Source: Siderastrea siderea (taxonomy: Eukaryota > Cnidaria > Anthozoa > Scleractinia > Rhizangiidae). From it: a stretch of 64,000 nucleotides of DNA. Below are positions 24,087-34,271 of the stretch, piece after piece. The stretch is from contig OZ034975.1 in the NCBI GenBank assembly GCA_964030785.1, positions 18,895,142-18,959,141 on the forward strand, written 5' to 3'. Every line of letters starts with the position of its first letter. Position 1 is the stretch's first letter. A model generated the notes under the pieces. That model did no database searches, was not told where the DNA came from, and saw only the letters and a list, made by a program, of their open reading frames with translations. The translations under genes and the position numbers were made by a program.

Positions 24087-24303
24087 GGGCCTACTGGAAA
24101 GAAAAAGAGCTTAAAATTACAGTGGTGGTGCAATCTCCAGCCAATCAGGCTTCGATCCTTGTTCCCGGTGACCCCACCCTAAACGGTTTGGTCAAAGCCA
24201 CATGAAAGAGTTACAAATATGTGGTGTCCTGGTAAATTGGACTGTTTCAGTCGAGAGACTAAAAAGTTATGGATCGTACAATGTTAAGAAATTTGCATTT
24301 GTA

Positions 24304-24440
24304 TATAGAGTGTGTTTGCAGCGGCCATGCTGGAGGAGAAAAACAATAGAATTCCTTTCTATTGGGGAAATTTTTTTTTTAATTCAAATAGTTTTTATTG
24401 TTTTGCTCCTCTAACATGGCCGCCATGAACACACTCTATA
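24304..24440. mobile_element. Foldback MITE, 137 bp
   Basis: TATAGAGTGTGTTTGCAGCG at the left pairs with TATAGAGTGTGTTCATGGCG read inverted from the right. Each is followed by GGCCATG..GGAGgAaAAACAATA. The loop is T-rich. No coding content. Confidence 0.75.
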
Positions 24441-25302
24441 CAAGTCAATGTAACACCAAACTATAATGTGGTATAAAATTCCACGCATTCATTTGTTGAT
24501 CTTTGTTAGGGGACCGCAACCACTTTGGCGTTCACAATCTTTAATCTTCAGAGTTAGCTCAGGTTTACAAGAGCTGGACTGGAATCAAGTGCGCTTGTAA
24601 CGCAGTCGTATTTATGTCGAAAGCTAAGAAGTAATTATATTTCACAAGTTTCGTGTCGAGGCAAACAGTATTGTTATGTACGAAGCAGGTGATTTCAGCT
24701 GCTAACCGCTCAGTGGACAATAGAGTCCTAGATAAGGTTGGAGTTGTTTGTTTGTGCAAAATTTGCAATCTCGAAAATATCTTGGTTATACGCCAAACAG
24801 TTAGCTTAAGTGGTTTCAGTTTTACTCCCTTCATATCGAGAGAAATTTAAGTTTTAGGTTGTAGAAATGTAAGAAATTCAACTAAGAGTTGTGCGACTAA
24901 GAACAAAAGACTAAAAAGGTGTCAGAGCGCGCTAACGAACCCAGGTCATAATTAGGTTCATGGAACTTATCATTACGCGAACTCTGCCTTATAAGTGTGA
25001 AAGACAACGAGTCTGGAATAAACTCTTCGTCAGGAGAAAATTGCCCATTTGAAATACCGAGCGGCTGAAATCATTTTTCTTATATTAAAAGGACTTGTTC
25101 ATTGTACAGTGTATGTCAGGACAAATGAACTACATACAATACAAGAGAAAGCTTAGTGACAGACAATAACGTTCTCGGTCTCTTTTACGATGATACTTAT
25201 CGATATATTCTTCCCAGCTCCAAAGTTATTCCTTAGTTAAAATCCAAATAAAAACCCGAAATGTATGCTTCCAACTCAATCCCACCACCAAAATATATCC
25301 GT
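24441..25302. other. Intergenic stretch with no recognisable feature
   Basis: AT-rich DNA between the foldback MITE and the 178-bp tandem repeat. Two reading frames of 65-89 codons overlap on opposite strands (24565-24850) without motif or splice support. I see no gene here. Confidence 0.5.
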
Positions 25303-25656
25303 AACCTCGAAAGATAAAATAGCAAATTAAAAGTGCTGATTAAAGGAAACGAAAGATAGTTACAGCCGGTGTTTTCCTTAATAACCGCATTGCTTGATTC
25401 AATAGCCCAAAATTATCTTTTAGTAAATATAAATGACAGGATCAATTTCCTTTAAAGAAAACTTTTTGTCCTGAATAAATAACCTCGAAAGATATAATAG
25501 CAAATTAAAAGTGCTGATTAGTGCTGAAAGATAGTTACAGCCGGTGTTTTCCTTGACAACCGCATTGCTTGATTCAATAGCCCAAAATTATCTTTTAGTA
25601 AATATAAATCACAGGATCAATTTCCTTTAAAGAAAACTTTTTCTCCTGAATAAATA
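25303..25656 (+). repeat. 178-bp tandem duplication
   Basis: Two nearly identical copies starting AACCTCGAAAGATA at 25303 and 25481 and ending CTTTTTCTCCTGAATAAAT. They differ by a short insertion (AAAGGAAACG versus GTGCTG) and a few substitutions, so the event is recent. It lies downstream of the first 7TM gene. Confidence 0.88.
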
Positions 25657-26050
25657 TCTTAAAATGTCTAAAAAAAAAAACGTGCCTACACATTCATTTT
25701 GACCTCTCTTTACCTCGAGTTTAATAATTTTAAAATTACGATTAAATTTCTGGACGCAGAAAATCAAAAGCAGGCTTTTTTGGAAATAGTCCTTACTGGT
25801 TTATTGTCACTGGACAGAGTGATCTTCAAAAACGTGTAACAAACGTGCGGGGACCAGGCTGGGCCACTTGCACAAAAACATCCACTTTTCGCACGCAATT
25901 GAATAATCAATTACAATTAGAATTCTACTTTGGGCAATAAACCTATTTCGGAGCCTTTTTGCACACACTTAAAATATCTGGTTATCAAGAAACCTAACTT
26001 CTAGTATCGATTCTAGTAAGACAAAATTGTAGCTCCTTACAGAATAGAAC

Positions 26051-26860
26051 TTAAACACTTACGCCTACAGTTTTGATTTCATTTTCTTCCTTACGTCTTA
26101 ACTTCAACAAACAGATTAATGCTAGGGGCAAAATGATTCCAACGTTGGCATTTGTCACGATTGCGCTTAAATGAAGAACGTTTTGTTGGCCCAATGTTAC
26201 GAGGGATACCCACGGTACCAAAACCAAAGCCATCATCACTCCACAGCACAATAATGACCAAGCTGCAGCGAACACAAATGTCTTGTTTTCTGTTAAAATG
26301 TCACACAGCGAAATCGATTTTAGGTTTTCCGCAATGTTTTGGTCCCGTTCAGTGTTTTTTCTGGACCCGAAAAGTAGCAATAAAAGAACAAATCCCAGGA
26401 TTGCATTAATGTACCTGGGTACAGAGGGAGCTACAACTTCGTGAAACAAACAACTGTTCGACCATAAAACTGTTAAACCAATGAACCCTAAGCATAGAGC
26501 TACTGACACTAACAGCTTCTGGGGGCCTTTTTTATCCACATTAGAATGGTCAGATAATGCGGTCATCGTAGAAATTGCTGTAAGGTTAGAAGCCAGGAGT
26601 ATTTTCATGGACATAGTCAGCATTTTGAGGACACAGAGATATTTTTCTTGTTGGTCATCAAGTGTTTTCCACGCTTCAATGGTGGTTGTAGCAAGAATCG
26701 TGACTTGATAAATAAACTGGCAAATGATAAACAGCGTGAATTTTCGAAGAGATGCGCATTTGGTCTTGTTCCTTACGCAGCCCAGCATCAGCATTCGTAC
26801 GTTGAAAAAGACTCCGACCAAACCAACAGTTAAAATCAAAAGCAATAGAATAGAAGTCAT
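26051..26860 (-). CDS. Divergent seven-transmembrane receptor-like protein, copy 1
   Basis: Single-exon gene of 269 residues. Hydrophobic segments in order: ILLLLILTVGLVGVFFN (TM1), FTLFIICQFIYQVTILATTT (TM2), LTMSMKILLASNLTAIS (TM3), SVALCLGFIGLTVLW (TM4), INAILGFVLLLLLFGS (TM5), FVFAAAWSLLCCGVMMALVL (TM6) and VGIILPLALICLL (TM7). The tail LRRKEENEIKTVGVSV is short. TM1 keeps an Asn, but no DRY after TM3 and no NPxxY in TM7, so it is a divergent GPCR-like or other 7TM family. I start at the Met at 26860 because the paralogues start there; an upstream Met at 26911 would add 17 residues that are 5' leader in the others. Ligand unknown. Confidence 0.75.
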   Translation of the reverse strand: MTSILLLLILTVGLVGVFFNVRMLMLGCVRNKTKCASLRKFTLFIICQFIYQVTILATTTIEAWKTLDDQQEKYLCVLKMLTMSMKILLASNLTAISTMTALSDHSNVDKKGPQKLLVSVALCLGFIGLTVLWSNSCLFHEVVAPSVPRYINAILGFVLLLLLFGSRKNTERDQNIAENLKSISLCDILTENKTFVFAAAWSLLCCGVMMALVLVPWVSLVTLGQQNVLHLSAIVTNANVGIILPLALICLLKLRRKEENEIKTVGVSV

Positions 26861-26943
26861 GAGGGAACACAAAGCGCATCTAACTGGAATGGCTACTATA
26901 CATAGCTGCATTTTTTAATGAAATCTTCACATCTGCTTTGAAC

Positions 26944-27108
26944 GGGTGTCAGTAAAACACCGACTCGGGGTCGGGGTCGGGGTCCATTGTTCTTTTGTTT
27001 CGTTTTCGGTTATATGTTTTGGTTAGGGCAAAACAACAGAAAACGAAACAAAAGAACAATGGGCCCCGACCCCGACCCCGACCCCGAGTCGGTGTTTTAA
27101 TGACACCC
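26944..27108. mobile_element. 165-bp foldback MITE with 9-bp target duplication
   Basis: Left GGGTGTCAGTAAAACACCGA and right (inverted) GGGTGTCATTAAAACACCGA, each followed by CTCGGGGTCGGGGTCGGGG and then a matching CATTGTTCTTTTGTTTCG. The direct repeat GCTTTGAAC lies just outside both ends (26935-26943 and 27109-27117). It sits in the promoter of 7TM copy 1. Confidence 0.9.
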
Positions 27109-27181
27109 GCTTTGAACAATGAAACGGAAATCGAGAGATAAGACCCAGTTTTCATAAGGGGCGTTAAATAAATTTCAATGG

Positions 27182-27189
27182 TGACGTCA
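27182..27189 (-). promoter_or_regulatory. CRE-type site TGACGTCA upstream of 7TM copy 1
   Basis: Perfect palindromic CRE (binding site class of CREB/ATF bZIP factors). It is 322 bp from the start codon; without the MITE and its duplicated target the spacing is 148 bp, like the paralogues. Flanking ATTACTTAGGTTCCTCGATA is also shared. Confidence 0.55.
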
Positions 27190-28077
27190 TTACTTAGGTT
27201 CCTCGATATTTTCGCAACTGGGAAGAAGGAAACTTATGTCGTTGATGTAAGAGTGAAAATTGTTTCGTGATACCCGAAATCTTACTGTTGAAAACAAAAA
27301 ACAATTCTTGAGAAGTTTCGTGACTCGAGTTTGATATTTCAATTGTGCAACGAGATCACACCGCAAAGCTAAATCGAAGGATGGTCACGAAATCACACTT
27401 AGGGTTTTGTCAAAAAATTCCGTCTTTTTCTCTCCTGTCATAGTAGGTTAGCATTGACGCAACTGCAAAACGCCAAATTATACAGGATAACTTGAATTTA
27501 GGAACAGGGACGGCAAAAAAGTGGACAGAGAATTCACCTAGCAGTATGCGTCCAATAAAGGACTCAATGACGCGAATAGCCTTGACGGTTAAAAATATAG
27601 CTTTTTTGACGGTTGACGGTTTAATTGTAAGTATTTTGACGCTTGACTGCGGGTAAAAGAAAATTTTATTTCACAACTTAAGCCATTGTATTAGGGGGTT
27701 GTTTTTGTGGATTGTCATTCTTTTTAAAACAATTAAGTAAATTTTTGCTCAAGAAAAACCTTTATGCTATGCTATCGTCGTCACCTTCAACTTTACCTTT
27801 AGTGGTTTTGAACTAACTAGCAATTCAACAACATTCTTTGAGAGCTAGAGGAGCTTCTGAATGACCTGAAATCGTACATTTAAGACCATTTGCCGTCTAA
27901 TAACAACTTTTTTAAAATTTCTACTGCAAATGTCTTACATAATTATAGAAGTTTCACTTTATTACAAATATAATACTCAGTATTATTACAAGCGTTTAAG
28001 TGCTACAAGCCAAATGAGTGCCTATTCTCCTAGTATTTTCGTGACCAGGGAGAAAATAACCTTCTCCTCCTACCACG

Positions 28078-28176
28078 TGTTTTGTTCGTTACGCAGTCCA
28101 GCGTCAGCATTTGTACGTTAAAAAAGGCTCCTGCCAAAGCAACAGTTGACATCAAAAGCAATAGAATAGAACTCAT
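28078..28176 (-). pseudogene. 7TM family gene fragment (first ~32 codons only)
   Basis: Reads MSSILLLLMSTVALAGAFFN and then VQMLTLDCVTN, clearly the N-terminus and TM1 of the same family (compare MSSILLLLISTVGL of copy 2). After about codon 32 the similarity stops abruptly and unit A spacer DNA follows. The upstream region, including a CRE, is kept. A truncated copy left by deletion or incomplete duplication. Confidence 0.85.
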
Positions 28177-28346
28177 GATGGAACACAAAGTTTATCTTCC
28201 TAGAATGGCTACTATTTGCATTTTAAAATGAAATCATCAACAGCGTTTGAATTAATTGAATCTTCACATCTGCTTAAAACAAAGAAACAAAGAAATCTAG
28301 AGATTAGCGTCAGTTTCCACAAAGAGCGTTAAATGAATTTCAGTAG

Positions 28347-28354
28347 TGACGTCA
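28347..28354 (-). promoter_or_regulatory. CRE-type site upstream of the 7TM fragment
   Basis: TGACGTCA followed by TTACCTAAGTTCCTCGATAT, 171 bp from the fragment's start codon. Same context as copies 1 and 3. Confidence 0.5.
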
Positions 28355-29120
28355 TTACCTAAGTTCCTCGATATGTGATCTTGTGTCTCTATTTTCGCTA
28401 CTGGGAACAATGAAACTTATGTCGGCAATTAGAGATCGAAAATTGTTTCGTGATACCTGAAGCCTTACTGTGCAAAACTGAAAACAATGCATGACAAGTT
28501 CCAGGCACTCGTGTTTGCTATTTTAATTGTGCAACTTCCAATCATATACGAGACCACACTGCAAAAAGATAAATTGAAGGATAGTCACGAGTTCACTCTC
28601 ATGTTTTTCTTTGTCAAAATTCAGTCGTTTTCACTCCTGCGATAGTAGGTTAGTATAGTCGGGACTGCAAGACGTACAATTATATAGATCAACTTGAAAT
28701 TGAGAACAGGGACGACGAAGTCAGGGTATGAGGGCTCACTGCCCACAATATGTCCATTACAGGGCTTAGTAATGGGAGCAGTCTTAACGGTTGACGGTCA
28801 TAAACATGGCTTAAACGCTAGAAAAAGCCTTCAAGTTATGCGATAGTCGCATCTTCAACTTCACCTTGTGTGATTTTTATAATGAGCAACGCACACTAAT
28901 TAACCATTCATGATCAGCAACATTCTTTGAGAGCCAGAAGAGCTGTTGAATGACACGAAATCGTACATTTAAGACAATTTGCCGTCTATAACAACTTTAA
29001 ATTTTAATTGCAAGTGTATCACATAATTACAAGTTATACTTACAATTACAACTGCAATCACTTAGTATTATTACATTAAATGCTACAAGCCAAACGTAGT
29101 GCCTATTCTCCGCTAACAGG

Positions 29121-29424
29121 CTGCTAATTAAGGTACCAGTCCTGGTGAAAATGCGTTTCTCTGTTTCTTATCCTATTAATCTTATCCTATTAAAAAACCC
29201 TCAAGATGTTGAAGAACACGCGCTACTAAAGTAAAATAGAACCTTAAGTACAATTTTAGTGACAAAATTGTTCGCCTATTTTTGTTAAAGGCTGCTAACT
29301 AAGGTACCATTCCTGGTGAAAACGTTTTTTTTTTCTGTTTCACATTCAAACTTAACCTATAAAAAATCCCTCAAGATGTAGAAGAACACACCCTTGTGAA
29401 ATAAAATGGAAGCTTGAATACATC
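29121..29424 (-). repeat. Duplicated 3' flank of 7TM copy 2
   Basis: GGCTGCTAATTAAGGTACCA and CCTCAAGATGTTGAAGAACA at 29121 and following recur as GGCTGCTAACTAAGGTACCA and CCTCAAGATGTAGAAGAACA about 169 bp later. This is the region just past the stop codon of copy 2, so the 3' flank exists twice. The outer copy may be the downstream edge of the deleted gene. Confidence 0.7.
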
Positions 29425-30213
29425 TCAAACCTTTGTGACTACAGTTTTAATTTCATTTTCCTCTTCGCATCTTAAATTCAACGAGCCTACTAATGCCAAA
29501 GGCAACATTATTCCATGGGCTGAGTTTACTAAAAAAGCGTACAAATAAAAAACGTTTTGTTCTCCTAATACTTTAAGAGATATGCATAGCAAAGCTCGTA
29601 AAGCAATCATTACGCCACAACACAATAACAACCAAACTGAAGAGAGCATTAATGTCTTATTTCTTATCCAAATGTCGCACAGAGAAGTCGGTATCACGCC
29701 ATTCGTTTTGTCTGGGTAGAGTTGGAAGCTTACCACAGAAGTTAAAAGCAGTAATAAAAGAAAGTCCGCTAAGACGATAAGGATGACTCTGTGGGGGACA
29801 AATTCGTAATTATGCCACCATAACATTGTTTCACTTATCAATCCAAAGAACACTGCTGCTGCCACTAACGTTGCCAAAAGTCGGAGTTTACTTACTCTGG
29901 GATGGTCCGGAGCTAACATCGCAGAAATTGCTACCATGTTACAAACAAGGAGAATTTTCATTGAAATCGTCAGCATTTTGAGGACACATTGAAATTCTTC
30001 TTTTTCGGCATCAAGTCCTATCCACGCTTCGATGGTGGTTGTAGCAAGAATCGTGACTTGACAAATAAACTGGCAAATGATAAGCGGCCTGAACTTTTGA
30101 AGAGATGTGTACTTGCTTTTGTTCTTTACGCGGGTCAGCATCAGCATTCGTACGTTGAAAAAGACTCCGGGCAAACCAACAGTTGATATTAAAAGCAACA
30201 GGATAGAACTCAT
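29425..30213 (-). CDS. Divergent seven-transmembrane receptor-like protein, copy 2
   Basis: Intact single exon, 262 residues, starting MSSILLLLISTVGLPGVFFN. It shares with copy 1 the blocks QVTILATTTIEAW, KMLTISMKILL, LLLCCGVMIAL and the tail EEENEIKTVV. Predicted TM helices lie in the same seven places. The loop after TM3 (LAPDHPRVSKLRLL) differs from copy 1 (LSDHSNVDKKGPQ). Like copy 1 it lacks DRY and NPxxY. The start is the first Met, with a CRE-type site 157 bp upstream and a duplicated 3' flank downstream. Confidence 0.78.
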   Translation of the reverse strand: MSSILLLLISTVGLPGVFFNVRMLMLTRVKNKSKYTSLQKFRPLIICQFICQVTILATTTIEAWIGLDAEKEEFQCVLKMLTISMKILLVCNMVAISAMLAPDHPRVSKLRLLATLVAAAVFFGLISETMLWWHNYEFVPHRVILIVLADFLLLLLLTSVVSFQLYPDKTNGVIPTSLCDIWIRNKTLMLSSVWLLLCCGVMIALRALLCISLKVLGEQNVFYLYAFLVNSAHGIMLPLALVGSLNLRCEEENEIKTVVTKV

Positions 30214-30369
30214 GATGGAACACAGAACCTGTGTTTATGGAATGGCTGCTATCTGTAGTGTGGAGACAAAATCAGAAGCATTTGGATTTATTGAATCTGC
30301 TCAAACAATGAAACAAAGAGATCTAGAGATCAGCGTTTGTTATCAAGTGCGGTAAATGGATTTCAGTTG

Positions 30370-30377
30370 TGACGTCT
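30370..30377 (-). promoter_or_regulatory. CRE-type site (TGACGTCT) upstream of 7TM copy 2
   Basis: One base differs from the perfect CRE. It lies 157 bp from the start codon, preceded by GGATTTCAGTTG as in the paralogues (GAATTTCAGTAG at the fragment). Confidence 0.45.
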
Positions 30378-31287
30378 TTGCCTCATTATAATTTGCGTGC
30401 TATGCAATCCCTTTTCGTTATTTCCGTGACCGGGATATAAGAAAATTATGTCTGTTGTGTGTATTATAATTTGCGTGCTAAGCGATTCCGTGACTTTATT
30501 TTCGTGACCGGGATCATAGAGAATTATATTGGTTATGTGTAAACGAAAATGGTTTCGTGATGCCTGATGTCTTACTGAGCTAAACCGTGCATGACGAGTT
30601 TCGTGCATTTGACCTTCGTGTTTTAATTGTGGAGCAACCAATCATAGCTGAGATCAAACCAAAAGAAAGGTGATTGTGGAACTTAGCTTCTTTACCTCGC
30701 CGTCAGGACGGGTCTAGTAATGCCCATGTTTTCTTTCGCGTTTTTTTGTCGGTCACTTGGCCCAGACTTCCGATTTTCACTCTGCCAAACAAATACCCAT
30801 TCCAAACTTCCGGTTCCTATCATGTCATGAAACGTCACATAGAAAACTACACCACTTGGGCTCGTATCTTGAGCGACCGTAATAAATTTCACATCCTGAG
30901 GGGAGTGAGAACAACGGCGTAGTCTTGTGCCTCTGGGGCTTTTCCTGTTGCCAATGATTCGTCCAGTATTTTTCCTCTGAGTAACTGTTTTGCTATTCTC
31001 CTTATTGTAGAGCTTTTCCGCATAAGCGAAGTGGACATTTGAGCGGAGTTAAGAGAAAAAAAGGAGAAAAGCGAGATTCAAAATTACAAATGAGGGCTGC
31101 CATCAACAACATCTCTCCATACTTCGTCACAGAAAGTTTACGGTCTGCTTGAAAACGTTTCAAAACGTTGATTTGTTGCGTGTTTGTAAACTTAACCTTC
31201 AGTTCACTTTAAAAAATGCTTTTTTAAAAACTGTCATTTTCCTTGGTCGTGCATGATGGAGCAGGTAGGTTCCTACATGAAAAGGTC

Positions 31288-31510
31288 TTAACCCTTTCAC
31301 TCCCAGAGTTAGTTATATTAATTTATGGAGACACTGAGGCAATTCTAACTTCTGAGTCTGTGCATCAAATCCTATGGTGTGACCATTTAAATGAAACCTC
31401 TTCAGCAGTACTTTCACAAGGTACTATTTATATTTAAGTGTTTTACAAAATGAAATTTGGAATTCGTCTCGAAGTTTGATTTAAGGCACTCTTGGGAGTG
31501 AAAGGGTTAA
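31288..31510. mobile_element. TTAA-flanked MITE carrying a satellite unit
   Basis: 223 bp. The ends TTAACCCTTTCACTCCCA and TGGGAGTGAAAGGGTTAA are perfect inverted repeats over 18 bp, including TTAA at both outer edges, the target of piggyBac-type elements. The core contains, inverted, the unit seen at 16.2-16.7 kb (CTAACTTCTGAGTCTGTGCA, CATTTAAATGAAACCT, GCAGTACTTTC). Confidence 0.85.
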
Positions 31511-31544
31511 GTAACCTTTTTGCATCGATCGCTTGTGGTGGAGC

Positions 31545-32170
31545 TGTTTTAAAATGCGCATGTGTAGTAAACGACCATAGTTAAGAAGTTCAATGTATTA
31601 CATGCAATTTTAATGACGGCAAGTTTTCACATTTACACTACAGCGTTTGTTAGGGCGTTTTGTTCGTGTACAAAGAAAACGGGAGACTTGTGCCACTGAC
31701 TGTAGATTTTTCAAAGCAGAATCAACCAGTAAAAAGACTATATCACTTATCACTGCTCTAAAGTACAGATCAGAAAGAGGATTAGGTCATGGTTGGGTCA
31801 TAAAGTGGTCTCACAAAACCCAACTAAGTTCAGATTGCCGAGCCAGCGATATACCATATTCACTGAGAACCAAAATGGTGGACCTGTTTTTAATACGATG
31901 TGTAGTAAACGATCATAATTAACAAGTTTAGAGGATTACAATTTTAATGACGACAATTAAGTTTTCACATTAGGCTAGGGTTTGTTAGGGCATTTTGTTT
32001 CATATACGAAGAAAACGGGAAACTTATGCCACTGATCGTACATTTCTCAAGCAGAAGGAATCACTTATCAGAATGTTCTAAAATACAGATCAGAAACAGG
32101 ATTAGGTCATCACGGGTTGGGCCAGATTGCCTAGTTAGCGATATACCATATATTTACTGAGAACCAGGCA
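31545..32170 (+). repeat. 338-bp tandem duplication
   Basis: ATGTGTAGTAAACGA at about 31560 and 31898 begins two copies that share GTTTGTTAGGGCGTTTTGTT, AAGAAAACGGGA, ACAGATCAGAAA, GGATTAGGTCAT and AGCGATATACCATAT. About 85% alike by eye, with a 30-60 bp deletion in the second. Reading frames inside are not conserved between copies. Confidence 0.8.
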
Positions 32171-33363
32171 ATCATCAAAATGTCACAGGCGACATAAATG
32201 TTTACCGTGCCATTATCATGTACATTTATCGCTCGTGCCGTGTGGATTGTTGCTGTGTATCGTCACATTCAATTCTCACTGATTAAGGTGATTTTTTGTG
32301 TGTGTGGCTTTAACCTCGTAGGCTTTCTCACTGAAATATGAAAACAACGTCACTTTACTTTGTTATTGATGTGATTGTTAGAGACGTGATGATGACATTA
32401 ATTTCGGCAGACCAAAACAACTTTGTTGGGATAATAACAGTATTTGTTTTCATATGCACATCACCTCTTCTGTTTAGGTTAACCGTTTCACTGGACACGC
32501 ATTTTTTTTACCGTTGAAGCGGTTTTTCGAGTGCTATGTTGCCAATTGCCAGTATACTTTACTACAAAAGCATTTTTTACAATTTAGCTTGATTTTGAAC
32601 CAGATTCTGTTGTAAATTGTACAATATTTTGCTTTAACGCATGCGCATAAGCCAAACTTTGCGGATTGATTCCAAATTTTTTTCTTGCTTCTTTTGCTTT
32701 CCTTTTTCTCTCCTTTTCTATTCTTTTTATCTTCTGCGCTTTTATCCCCTTTCTATCCACTGGAAAAGTTTTCGCCTCAGCCTTAAAAAACCTGGAAATG
32801 GAACATTGATCAACTTGATGACTTGGCCTATTTTACTACTAATTTTGCACCCAAAATTGGACACGTTTTTCTGGAATAGTTCTGCCAGAATTTGGTCGAT
32901 ATTCAAAATGGACACACGTATGGATGGAACTGTCCTAGCTGTGTTCGCAACTTATCAAACAATCTGTTGTCGTCTGTGGAAGTGCCACTGCAAATTCCAA
33001 TTTATTTTTATTTATGACGTCACAAGTGGCTCAATGTCTAGGCCTCAAGTCTGGAAGAGACGACCTTCGCAGCGAAAGAGCTAATTTTCAAGTGCTACAG
33101 CCTACAGTTTTTACATTCGACACAAGCCAATGTACTTCTAAATCGGGAAATGTTTTATTTTGGGTCAGGTCTTTTGTTTACTATCAATCATGTAGGTTCC
33201 AGCACCTTCAAGAATGAGTTAACAACCTTTTGGTGTATGCTGCGCTTCGGCTAGAAAAGTTCACACTACACAGTGTCAAGACAGTTATTATCTCAATAAC
33301 AGCACAAGAATAAAATCTGACTACCATGTTTATGCTCTTTTCAGTTGCCATCTGAGAAGAGAA
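32171..33363. other. Intergenic stretch without supported gene
   Basis: A 147-codon + frame (32641-33084) starts in a T/C-rich low-complexity tract and shows no domain, and I do not support it as a gene. No strong repeat seen. Confidence 0.4.
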
Positions 33364-34190
33364 AGGCCTACTCTGGGACCCAAAGTCGTCCAAAGTCGCC
33401 TAAAGTCGTCCAAAGTCTCCTAAAGTCGCCCAAAGTCGCTCTAGGTCGCCTTAAATCTCTTGTATATAGTTTATATATTAATAGTAAACTATGTAAAACT
33501 TAATATAGTTTATTTTCAGTCTGCTTGCCAAGGCTGCTGCCTAACCAGAGCCCTATACAATAAAATGCCCAAGGAATCATCCTGGGGCCCCTAAGTTTCT
33601 TGTTGTGACACTTACTAACTCACAGGTTTCACTTAATGCCTTACCTTTTGGCCTGTGACCAATTCGGCAACAACCTTGCTTGCTAGCTGTTGTTAAGGTC
33701 ATTGTTGCATGTTTATGTACTACTAATGTCTTTAGTGTGCGGGTCCATACCAACATCACAAGAGGTCATTAGAAATTCCAAGGGGGCTGGGGGCAGTGGA
33801 GGCTCTTGAAAGCCACCAAACTAGAATTTCCAGAAGGGTGGGGTGGAATAGGGGGTTGGTGGAGCATTCAAACTAAAACATTTTGATGGGGATAGTATGG
33901 ATATTTTCTGTAACAATGCATTATGGTGTACCATGATGATTCCCATGTACATGTATACACAACTGTACTTAGGTTCACCTTGGCATTTCCAATTAAGTCA
34001 CTGAAGGTTACCTAAAATTGCCTAAAGTCGCTCAAAATCGCCCAAAGTCGCCTAAAGTCGCCCAAAATCGCCTTAAATCGCCCAAAATCGCCCCAAATCG
34101 CCCGTAATTTTGGACAAAATAAGCTAAAATCGCCTAAAGTCGCCTTAAGTCGCCCAAAGTTACGGCGACTTTGGGTCCCAGAGTAGGCCT
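33364..34190. mobile_element. TIR element with 10-bp internal minisatellite
   Basis: AGGCCTACTCTGGGACCCAA at the left is matched inverted at the right end (TTGGGTCCCAGAGTAGGCCT). Just inside both ends runs a 10-bp repeat (AAAGTCGCCT / CAAAATCGCC), about 8 units at 33380-33460 and about 16 at 34010-34165. Possible target copies AGAGAAA / AGAGAAG. No coding capacity seen. Confidence 0.7.
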
Positions 34191-34271
34191 AGAGAAGGAG
34201 GTTTAGACTGTAAGACTTTAACATTTGTGTCTGAGTGTTTTTCGTTTTCTTTTTCCTAGTTTGGCGGTGTC

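Larger units (their letters stand above)
27120..29110 (-). repeat. Tandem segmental duplication upstream of the 7TM genes
   Basis: Unit A (about 27120-28080) and unit B (about 28300-29110) align over most of their length. Shared phrases: TTCCTCGATAT, AAAATTGTTTCGTGATACC, ATAGTAGGTTAG, GAACAGGGACG, ACATTCTTTGAGAGC and TACATTTAAGAC. They are moderately diverged with small indels. Unit A ends next to the 7TM gene fragment at 28078-28176, so the duplicated block included a receptor gene that is now mostly deleted. Confidence 0.75.

Noticed and set aside
31647..31922. 91-codon + frame
   Set aside because: Lies in a 338-bp tandem duplication whose second copy does not keep the frame.
32641..33084. 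147-codon + frame starting in a T/C-rich tract
   Set aside because: Low-complexity hydrophobic start and no recognisable domain.
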